From Sulfuriferula multivorans (GTDB lineage: Bacteria > Pseudomonadota > Gammaproteobacteria > Burkholderiales > Sulfuriferulaceae), in NCBI RefSeq assembly GCF_003851125.1, contig NZ_BGOW01000036.1, forward strand, positions 41,041 to 105,040: DNA of 64,000 nucleotides, in the 5' to 3' direction. A model generated the notes under the pieces. It saw nothing but the letters and a program-made list of their open reading frames with translations. It was not told the DNA's origin and made no database searches. Below, in pieces: positions 56,435-64,000 of the stretch (position 1 is its first letter; each line of letters starts with the position of its first letter). A program made the position numbers and the translations under genes.

Positions 56435-57826
56435 ATGCGTAAATTGCTGGCGTTGAGTTTCAGCCTGTTGTTGGTGTCCTGTGATGTGACATTGCCCAAA
56501 CCTCCACAGCCCGTAGCCCCGGTTTCCAAGACTGGGGAACTGGTCGTGCTGACCCACAATGGCCCCACTACTTATTATGAAAGCCCGAATGGTGAACCCA
56601 CCGGGTTTGAGTACGACCTGGTCACGTTGTTTGCCAGGGAAGCGGGCTATCGGGTGAAATTCCTGGTTGAAGATAATATGGACAGCTTGTTTCAAAAGCT
56701 GGCGCAACATCAGGCGCACTTTGCGGCTGCCGGTATCACGCAAACCGATGCACTCAACAAACGCATGCGGTTTGGACCGCCTTATTTCAAGGTGACGCAG
56801 CAGGTGATCTACAATACCGATGCCGTCAAGCCGCGCGATTTTGCCGACCTGGTAGACGCGCGCGTGGCGGTGGTCGCCGGCAGCAGCGGGGCTGAAACCA
56901 TGCTGGACATGCGTCAGCGCATCCCCGGCCTGCATTGGACCGAGGTCGGGACCGGAGGGGGGGATGAGTTGCTTGACCGTTTGTCCAAAGGGGAACTGGA
57001 TGCCGTTATCGTGAATTCCAACCAGTTTGATATCGCCCAAAATCTGTACGCCAATCTGGATGTCGCATTCGAGGTTAAACACCCGGATCAACTGGCGTGG
57101 GCTTTTCCCAAGAACGTCGATCCGGCTTTGTACGCTCAGGTGCAGGCGTTTTTCAAGCGTATCCAGAAAGACGGCACGCTCAAGCGTTTGACGGAACGCT
57201 ACTATGGCCACGCCGATCGCCTGGAAAACGCGGACGTAGCGGGCATACTGGCGCGCATGAAAGATACGCTGCCCAAGTACCTGCCTTATTTTCACGAGGC
57301 GGAGGAGTTGACCGGTATTGACTGGCGTCTGATTGCCGCCATTGGCTATCAGGAATCGCACTGGAACCCTTACGCTACGTCACCCACCGGGGTGCGCGGG
57401 CTGATGATGATGACCGGAGATACGGCCGACAGGATGGGCGTGACGGACCGCCTCGATCCGCACCAGAGCATTATTGCCGGCGCGAAGTATCTGGCGTTGC
57501 TGGTAGATGCGATGCCGGACAGGGTGGAAGAGCCAGACCGGACCTGGATGGCGCTGGCGGCCTACAATCAGGGCCAGGGTCATCTGGAGGATGCACGGAT
57601 CCTGGCGCAGCGGCACAAGCTCAGTCCGCTGTCCTGGAGTGACGTCAAGCAGACGCTGCCGTTGCTGGCGCGCTCCGAATACAACAGCCAGGTGAAGCAC
57701 GGTTACTGCCGCGGCGGCGAGGCGGTGGTTTTTGTGGAAAACATCCGCACCTACTACGATATTCTGGTCAAATACCAGCGGCCCTATAAACCGCTGTTGT
57801 TGTCCAAAAGCGAAGCCGGAATATAG
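56435..57826 (+). CDS. mltF: Membrane-bound lytic murein transglycosylase F
   Basis: A 463-residue lipoprotein (ALSFSLLLVSCDVTLP). The N-terminal half is a family-3 solute-binding domain (GELVVLTHNGPTTYYESPNG, GFEYDLVTLFAREAGYRVKF); the C-terminal half is the SLT domain with the catalytic Glu in AAIGYQESHWNPYATSPTGV and the AYNQGQGH motif. It cleaves peptidoglycan glycan strands to 1,6-anhydro products. Domain order and length fit MltF. Confidence 0.95.
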   Translation: MRKLLALSFSLLLVSCDVTLPKPPQPVAPVSKTGELVVLTHNGPTTYYESPNGEPTGFEYDLVTLFAREAGYRVKFLVEDNMDSLFQKLAQHQAHFAAAGITQTDALNKRMRFGPPYFKVTQQVIYNTDAVKPRDFADLVDARVAVVAGSSGAETMLDMRQRIPGLHWTEVGTGGGDELLDRLSKGELDAVIVNSNQFDIAQNLYANLDVAFEVKHPDQLAWAFPKNVDPALYAQVQAFFKRIQKDGTLKRLTERYYGHADRLENADVAGILARMKDTLPKYLPYFHEAEELTGIDWRLIAAIGYQESHWNPYATSPTGVRGLMMMTGDTADRMGVTDRLDPHQSIIAGAKYLALLVDAMPDRVEEPDRTWMALAAYNQGQGHLEDARILAQRHKLSPLSWSDVKQTLPLLARSEYNSQVKHGYCRGGEAVVFVENIRTYYDILVKYQRPYKPLLLSKSEAGI

Positions 57827-57923
57827 TTTTCAGCCTGGAAAAACTGTTGCAGCCACGGAGAGCATATAGGCTACGAAGTGTGCGCCGATTTGAAGAGATT
57901 ATTTTTCTCCACGATGATCAGTG

Positions 57924-58772
57924 TCAACGCCCCTCGCTCCCTTCCAGCACAAAGCGCGCACTCCCATCCTGTCCCAGCACTTTCGTCAGATAAGGCATGA
58001 TCCCCTGCAAACCCGCACGCAGCGTCCACGGTGGATTGATCACGAACATGCCGCTGCCATGCATGCCGAAGCCGTCGACTTTGGGCGTGCGTACCGTCAG
58101 GTTCACGTTCAACCAGCTATTTGCCGGGATGTTTTTGAGTGCGGCAGGAAAATTCTTCGCTTCGTGGCGCTGCAACAGCGGGTACCACACCGCGTAAGTA
58201 CCGGTGGCAAAGCGTTTGAGCGCATCTTTCAACGCGGCGGGCACGCGCTGGTAGTCCTGTTTTTCTTCATACGAAGGATCGATCAGCACCAAGCCGCGCC
58301 GTGGCGCAGGCGGCAAGGCCGCTTTCAGCCCGGCAAAGCCGTCGATGTTCTGCACCTTGACGCGCCTGCCCGCCTCGGCAAAATTGGCGCCAAGGAGCTG
58401 GCTATCGGTGGGGTGCAGCTCGAACAGTCGCAGTCGATCATGCTCGCGTAGCAGTTGCTGCGCAATCCATGGCGAGCCGGGGTAGACACTTAACGCCGCC
58501 GCAGGATTCAACTGCCGTACCAGGCTGACATAAGCGGCCACAGCGGTGGGCAGGTCGTCGCGTGCCAGCAGGCGCGTAATGCCGCTATGATATTCGGCAT
58601 TTTGCTGGGCGTAGCCGGTATCCAGCGCATACAAACCGGCACCGGCGTGGGTGTCGATGGCCCAGTAGGGTTTGTCTTTTTGATTGAAATAATCCAGCAG
58701 CTGCATCAGCACAAGGTGCTTCAACACATCGGCGTGATTGCCTGCATGGAAGGCGTGACGGTAACTCAGCAT
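57924..58772 (-). CDS. rlmJ: 23S rRNA A2030 N6-methyltransferase RlmJ
   Basis: A 282-residue protein with family start MLSYRHAFHAGNHADVLKHL, the SAM-site region YWAIDTHAGAGLYAL and the N6-adenine catalytic motif in GLVLIDPSYEEKQDY (DPPY-like, here DPSY). WYPLLQRHEAKNF follows. DPSY is normal for the RlmJ group. It ends 97 bases from mltF, convergently, and serS lies 25 bases upstream. Confidence 0.95.
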   Translation of the reverse strand: MLSYRHAFHAGNHADVLKHLVLMQLLDYFNQKDKPYWAIDTHAGAGLYALDTGYAQQNAEYHSGITRLLARDDLPTAVAAYVSLVRQLNPAAALSVYPGSPWIAQQLLREHDRLRLFELHPTDSQLLGANFAEAGRRVKVQNIDGFAGLKAALPPAPRRGLVLIDPSYEEKQDYQRVPAALKDALKRFATGTYAVWYPLLQRHEAKNFPAALKNIPANSWLNVNLTVRTPKVDGFGMHGSGMFVINPPWTLRAGLQGIMPYLTKVLGQDGSARFVLEGSEGR

Positions 58773-58797
58773 GGTGTGTACGCTGCAGAGCTCCGGG

Positions 58798-60081
<1,284 letters not shown>

Positions 60082-60082
60082 T

Positions 60083-60120
60083 TAGCCACAGAGAACACAG
60101 AGTTCACAGAGAAATGCGTT
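60083..60120. repeat. Flanking repeat of the GxxExxY unit, copy 1
   Basis: The sequence AGCCACAGAGAACACAGAG and what follows (60084-60115) recurs at 60524-60556 as AGCCAAAGAGAACACAGAG. It lies at the 3' end of the intact GxxExxY gene and marks one end of a duplicated unit. Confidence 0.7.
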
Positions 60121-60469
60121 TAATGCCGTCAATCAGGCGCTTGTGGCCAAAATTAATAAGCAGCGCTTGTCTGAGACCGGTTGCTTTGAGGTAGGAAAGT
60201 GTCTGCGCAAGTGCTGATTCTGGCAAGGTTCTGAGCGATTTTAACTCTACGATTACCAAGCTCTCTACTAACAAGTCCAAACGCTGTCCATGAATGACCA
60301 AATCCTTATATTGCACATCGACTGCCATTTGACGGACATAACCGAGGTTGCGTAAGCCCAATTCATGGCACAGTGCCTGTTCGTAAATTGATTCCAGCAA
60401 CCCAGGCCCCAGTAGACGGTGGACCTCAATTGCCGCGCCAATAATTGCTTCAGTCAGCTCGTCTGTCAC
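60104..60469 (-). CDS. GxxExxY family protein
   Basis: A 121-residue protein of the GxxExxY family (PD-(D/E)XK-like fold, function unknown). It starts at GTG 60469 (VTDELTEAIIGAAIEVHRLL), with the family motif in LGPGLLESIYEQALCHEL and the conserved VDVQYKDLVIHGQRLDLLVE and VIVELKSLRTL. The D..E.K pattern (RLDLLVE ... VELKS) is nuclease-like. AGGGA lies 5 bases before the GTG. ATG further upstream is possible but adds unrelated residues. Genes of this type are often flanked by repeats, as here. Confidence 0.85.
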   Translation of the reverse strand: MTDELTEAIIGAAIEVHRLLGPGLLESIYEQALCHELGLRNLGYVRQMAVDVQYKDLVIHGQRLDLLVESLVIVELKSLRTLPESALAQTLSYLKATGLRQALLINFGHKRLIDGIKRISL

Positions 60470-60514
60470 GTTTTTCCCTGAGTTCTCTATGGCAGTCAGT
60501 TTTTTACACCGCTT

Positions 60515-60636
60515 AAAACGCTTAGCCAAAGAGAACACAGAGGCCACCGAGCAATGCATTAATCCAGCGTATGTGGACAAAATCAATGAATCAGCTTAAT
60601 CGCGTCTAAAACTGATTCAGTCATCTCATCTGTCAC
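60515..60636 (-). pseudogene. Internally deleted second copy of the GxxExxY gene
   Basis: A GTG at 60636 starts VTDEMTESVLDAIKLIH, like the first codons of the intact gene, and stops at TGA 60583-60585. Directly after, the DNA matches the 3' end of the intact gene (ATTGATTTTGTCCACATACG against ATTAATTTTGGCCACAAGCG), followed by the same downstream repeat. About 300 bases of the middle are lost. Upstream the segments 60451-60507 and 60618-60681 also match. Confidence 0.75.
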
Positions 60637-60671
60637 GCTTTTCTCTGAGTTCTCTGTGATCTCTGTGGCAG

Positions 60672-61982
60672 TCAGTTTTTTTTCGCCGCCTCGTCCAGCC
60701 CGCGCAAATATGCGAGCCGATCGGCTATTTTTCCTTCCAGCCCGCGCGGGGTCGGGGTGTAAAAGTGCGCGTTGACGCCTTCCGGCAAGTATTCTTCCCC
60801 GGCGGCGTAGGCGTCCGGCTCGTCGTGCGCGTAGCGGTAGGCGTGGCCGTAACCCAGTTGCTTCATCAGCTTGGTCGGGGCGTTTCTGAGATGCACCGGC
60901 ACTTCGCGCGATTTGTCCGCCGCGATAAAGCTGCGGGCGTTATTGTACGCCACATACACGGCGTTGCTCTTGGGCGCGCAGGCAAGGTAGATCACCGCTT
61001 GCGCCAGTGCCAGTTCGCCTTCCGGGCTGCCCAGGCGCTCGTAGGTTTCCACCGCGTCCAGGGTCAGGCGCAGCGCGCGGGGGTCGGCCAGGCCGATGTC
61101 CTCGCTGGCCATGCGGATCAGGCGGCGGCTGACGTACAGCGGATCGGCGCCGCCGTCGAGCATGCGCACCATCCAGTAAAGCGCGGCATCGGGATTGGAG
61201 CCGCGCACTGACTTGTGCAGTGCGGAAATCTGGTCGTAGAAGTTGTCGCCGCCCTTGTCGAAGCGACGCGCGCCGCGGGCCAGCGTGGTGTGGATGAACT
61301 CCTCGTCGATCTCATGGCGGGCGGCATCGAGTGCAGCATTGGCAGCTTGTTCCAGCAGATTTAACAAACGCCGTGCATCGCCATCGGCGTAACCGGTGAG
61401 TTGGGCGCGCGCAGCTTCGGTGATGGCAATGTCCGGGTAGACATTGCACCGTGCACGTTCCAGCAGCGCAGCGAGATCGGCCTCCTCGAGGGGTTTCAAC
61501 ACATACACCTGGGCGCGCGACAGCAGCGCGCTGTTGACCTCGAACGAAGGGTTCTCGGTAGTGGCGCCGATAAAGGTGAGCAGCCCGGCTTCAACGAACG
61601 GCAGGAAAGCGTCCTGCTGGGATTTGTTGAAACGATGCACCTCGTCCACAAACAGCAGGGTGCGCCGTCCCTGGCCTTGCATCATTTCGGCGCGCGCCAC
61701 CGCATCGCGGATTTCCTTGACCCCGGAGAGCACGGCGGACAATGCGATGAATTCCATGTCGAAACCATCGCTCATCAGCCGCGCCAGCGTGGTCTTGCCC
61801 ACGCCCGGCGGCCCCCACAGGATCATCGAGTGCGGCTTGCCGGATTCAAACGCGACGCGCAGCGGTTTGCCGGGGCCGAGCAGATGGGCCTGGCCGATCA
61901 CTTCATCCAGATTGCGCGGCCGCAACCGTTCGGCCAGCGGTGCGCCGTCCAGCGGACGATCGAACAGGTCGGCGTGACTCAC
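60672..61982 (-). CDS. rarA: Replication-associated recombination protein RarA
   Basis: AAA+ ATPase (MgsA) acting at stalled replication forks. The 436 residues contain Walker A ILWGPPGVGKTTLARLM, Walker B TLLFVDEVHRFNKSQQDAFL, sensor 1 FIGATTENPSFEVNSALLSR and the C-terminal MgsA tetramerisation domain (SNPDAALYWMVRMLDGGADP). It overlaps the lolA stop by 4 bases. Confidence 0.96.
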   Translation of the reverse strand: MSHADLFDRPLDGAPLAERLRPRNLDEVIGQAHLLGPGKPLRVAFESGKPHSMILWGPPGVGKTTLARLMSDGFDMEFIALSAVLSGVKEIRDAVARAEMMQGQGRRTLLFVDEVHRFNKSQQDAFLPFVEAGLLTFIGATTENPSFEVNSALLSRAQVYVLKPLEEADLAALLERARCNVYPDIAITEAARAQLTGYADGDARRLLNLLEQAANAALDAARHEIDEEFIHTTLARGARRFDKGGDNFYDQISALHKSVRGSNPDAALYWMVRMLDGGADPLYVSRRLIRMASEDIGLADPRALRLTLDAVETYERLGSPEGELALAQAVIYLACAPKSNAVYVAYNNARSFIAADKSREVPVHLRNAPTKLMKQLGYGHAYRYAHDEPDAYAAGEEYLPEGVNAHFYTPTPRGLEGKIADRLAYLRGLDEAAKKN

Positions 61983-62596
61983 TTGCCGTCGGAGATGACG
62001 TCCACGCCCTGGGGCGGGGTGAAATGGAAATCGCTGGCGGGAAGCACCGGATTACGTTGAAGCCCGGCGAATTTCAGCACCGTGGTCTCGCCGAAATTGT
62101 CCTTGATTTCCATGCTTACCAGCGTGTTTTTGCTGAACCCCATGCGCACGTTTTCAAACGTGCTTTCCTTGTCCTTGGGGCGCGCGTCCAGCCATTCCAG
62201 GCCATCGCGGGTGCCGGCATCGCTGATCGTGTAAAACTTGTCGATGTCCTTGCTGCCCGCCAGCAGTGCCGCCGGGCTGCTGCCCAATGCCTGCCCCAGC
62301 TTCTTGATGGTGACCTGTTGCAGATCGGCATCGTACAGCCAGATTTTTTTGCCGTCGCCCACAATCACCTGTTCGTAGGGCTTCTCATACACCCAGCGAA
62401 ACTTGCCGGGACGCGCGAAAGCCATGGTGCCGGATGACTGCTGGCGCGTATGGCCATTCTTGTCCAGCACGGTCTGCGTGAACGTGGCGCGCGCCGTTTG
62501 AGTATCTGCGACGAAGGCCTTGAGTGCATTGATGCTGGAAGCCGCTGCGCTGGCAGAGAAAATCAGGAGTGCGATAAGGAGGCTGAGTTTTTTCAT
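61979..62596 (-). CDS. lolA: Outer-membrane lipoprotein carrier LolA
   Basis: Periplasmic chaperone that moves lipoproteins from LolCDE to LolB. ATG at 62596 gives a signal peptide (KKLSLLIALLIFSASAAASS) and a 205-residue protein. The mature part shows ARATFTQTVLDKNGHTRQQS, FARPGKFRWVYEKPYEQVIV and a C-terminal LKFAGLQRNPVLPASDFHFT. It sits between ftsK and rarA, the conserved order ftsK-lolA-rarA-serS. Confidence 0.95.
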   Translation of the reverse strand: MKKLSLLIALLIFSASAAASSINALKAFVADTQTARATFTQTVLDKNGHTRQQSSGTMAFARPGKFRWVYEKPYEQVIVGDGKKIWLYDADLQQVTIKKLGQALGSSPAALLAGSKDIDKFYTISDAGTRDGLEWLDARPKDKESTFENVRMGFSKNTLVSMEIKDNFGETTVLKFAGLQRNPVLPASDFHFTPPQGVDVISDGK

Positions 62597-62779
62597 TGAG
62601 ATTTCAAGGCTATTGTTCAGGATAAACAGGATGGACAGGTTTTCCGGTAAATGGTTTACGTCGGGGGCTGGCATCACGATTAATATGGAGTAAAAGTCTG
62701 GACGGACAATGAGTTGATGGGGAGTGCCGATTACCCGTCATCACGTTGCTCCGACTAGTATTGTTCCATCGCATGATCT

Positions 62780-64000
62780 TCATTCCCGATTCTGGGCCAG
62801 CACTTCACGGTTGCCATTACTCTGCATCGGCGTTACCAGCCCGGCCTGTTCCATGGCTTCGATCAGCCGCGCGGCACGGTTGTAACCGATACGCAGATGG
62901 CGCTGCACGGCAGAGATCGATGGGCGCTTGGTTTTCAACACCAGGGCGACGGCTTCGTCATACAGCGGGTCGCTCTCTGCATCGCCGCCGCCGACGGCAG
63001 TTTCGCCACCGCCTTCATTGTCCTCAGGAGTGTCGAGAATGCCTTCAATGTAATCCGGCTCGCCCAGCTGTTTCAGGTATTCCACCACCTTGTGCACTTC
63101 TTCGTCGGCAACAAAAGCGCCGTGCACGCGCTGCGGATAGCCGGTACCGGGCGGCAGGTAGAGCATGTCGCCCTGGCCGAGCAGGGCTTCTGCGCCCATC
63201 TGGTCGAGGATGGTGCGCGAGTCGATTTTGCTGGATACCTGGAATGCGACGCGGGTGGGAATATTGGCCTTGATCAGGCCGGTAATCACGTCCACAGACG
63301 GGCGCTGCGTCGCCAGGATCAGGTGTACCCCGGCGGCACGGGCTTTTTGCGCCAGCCGCGCAATGAGCTGTTCCACGGCCTTGCCCACCACCATCATCAT
63401 GTCGGCCAGCTCGTCGATCACCACCACGATCATCGGCTGCTCTTCCAGCGGCTCGGGATTATCCGGGGTCAGGCTGAACGGGTGGGTGAGCGGGGTGCCG
63501 GATTTTTTCGCGTCGCGCACTTTCTGGTTGTAACCGGCCAGGTTGCGTACGCCGAGTGTGGACATCAGTTTGTAGCGGCGTTCCATCTCGGCCACGCACC
63601 AGTTGAGCGCGGCGGCGGCCTGGCGCATGTCGGTGACCACCGGCGCGAGCAGGTGCGGAATGCCCTCGTACACCGACAGCTCGAGCATTTTCGGGTCGAC
63701 CAGGATGAGCCGTACCTGGCTGGGGTCGGCCTTGTACAGCAGGCTCAGAATCATCGCGTTGATCGCCACCGACTTGCCCGAACCGGTCGTGCCGGCCACC
63801 AGTACGTGCGGCATTTTGGCCAGATCGGCGACCACCGGGTTGCCGGCAATGTCCTTGCCCATCGCCATCGCCAGCGGGCTCGCCATGTCGTGATACACCT
63901 TGGCGGACAGGATTTCCGACAGGCGCACGATCTCGCGTTTGGGGTTGGGAATTTCCAGCGCCATGGTGGTTTTGCCGGGAATGGTTTCCACCACGCGGAT
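62780..64000 (-). CDS. ftsK: DNA translocase FtsK, N-terminal part outside the window
   Basis: The last 406 residues of a DNA pump at the division septum that resolves chromosome dimers with XerCD. The frame is open to base 64000. Visible are the motor domain, Walker [21 protein letters not shown], Walker [15 protein letters not shown], and the C-terminal gamma winged-helix that reads KOPS sites ([39 protein letters not shown]). The N-terminal membrane domain and linker lie beyond the edge. Confidence 0.96.
   Translation of the reverse strand: MRVVETIPGKTTMALEIPNPKREIVRLSEILSAKVYHDMASPLAMAMGKDIAGNPVVADLAKMPHVLVAGTTGSGKSVAINAMILSLLYKADPSQVRLILVDPKMLELSVYEGIPHLLAPVVTDMRQAAAALNWCVAEMERRYKLMSTLGVRNLAGYNQKVRDAKKSGTPLTHPFSLTPDNPEPLEEQPMIVVVIDELADMMMVVGKAVEQLIARLAQKARAAGVHLILATQRPSVDVITGLIKANIPTRVAFQVSSKIDSRTILDQMGAEALLGQGDMLYLPPGTGYPQRVHGAFVADEEVHKVVEYLKQLGEPDYIEGILDTPEDNEGGGETAVGGGDAESDPLYDEAVALVLKTKRPSISAVQRHLRIGYNRAARLIEAMEQAGLVTPMQSNGNREVLAQNRE

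Noticed and set aside
56213..57361. 382-codon minus-strand frame across tRNA-Ser and mltF
   Set aside because: It translates through the tRNA and the opposite strand of mltF; no known domain.

Overview
The window is an ordinary, densely coded stretch of a betaproteobacterial chromosome with one large accessory locus. The gene order ndk-rlmN-pilF-rodZ-ispG-hisS-yfgM-bamB-der and hfq-hflX-hflK-hflC-yjeT-hisZ-purA-tRNA-Leu-rnr is typical of Betaproteobacteria. Exported DsrE-like proteins, a cytochrome c', a b561 and a ChrR-like cupin suggest a respiratory, possibly sulfur- or iron-associated member of the Nitrosomonadales (Gallionella/Sulfuricella type). That lineage assignment is inference, not a database result.

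Region by region. 1-25 kb, almost all on the minus strand: RNase R (cut by the window edge), tRNA-Leu(CAG) with its own promoter and terminator, adenylosuccinate synthetase, HisZ, the HflKC/HflX/Hfq block, a GAF-GGDEF-EAL protein, a GalT-family enzyme, the der-to-ndk housekeeping operon, accA-tilS, SlyD and a Bcp-type peroxiredoxin. 24-35 kb, mixed strands: RoxA-type ribosomal oxygenase, a repeat-rich small lipoprotein, an aminotransferase with RmuC, an exported DsrE-like protein, a double cupin, Sel1, YaeQ, YaiI, a membrane protein, an unusual pyruvate-kinase-like protein, RlmM and an aquaporin. 35-41 kb: an orphan ModA-like binding protein, a Tat-exported DsrE-like protein, a tiny exported protein, CsbD, a lipoprotein cytochrome c', cytochrome b561 and an H-NS-type protein.

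41-54 kb holds the most interesting part, a long minus-strand run. It starts with a complete three-gene ABC importer of the 2-aminoethylphosphonate/iron type (binding protein, ATPase, fused double permease). It continues with a dedicated TonB apparatus (ExbD, TonB, TonB-dependent receptor, ExbB), then a secreted YncE-propeller/phosphoesterase fusion, then a DHA2 drug-type exporter. Together these could bind a phosphorus-containing ligand at the outer membrane, process it in the periplasm and import the product. The individual families are clear; the shared substrate is inference. On the other side of the upstream control region, divergently transcribed, is a beta-barrel protein built from two copies of one domain.

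55-56.5 kb is a small mobile-element scar: a tyrosine-integrase N-terminal remnant, a HigBA toxin-antitoxin pair with a compact promoter, and tRNA-Ser(CGA). 56.4-64 kb returns to core genes: MltF, RlmJ, SerRS, a GxxExxY protein beside a collapsed second copy of itself, RarA, LolA and the C-terminal part of FtsK, which is cut by the window edge. No rRNA, CRISPR array or intact insertion sequence was seen.
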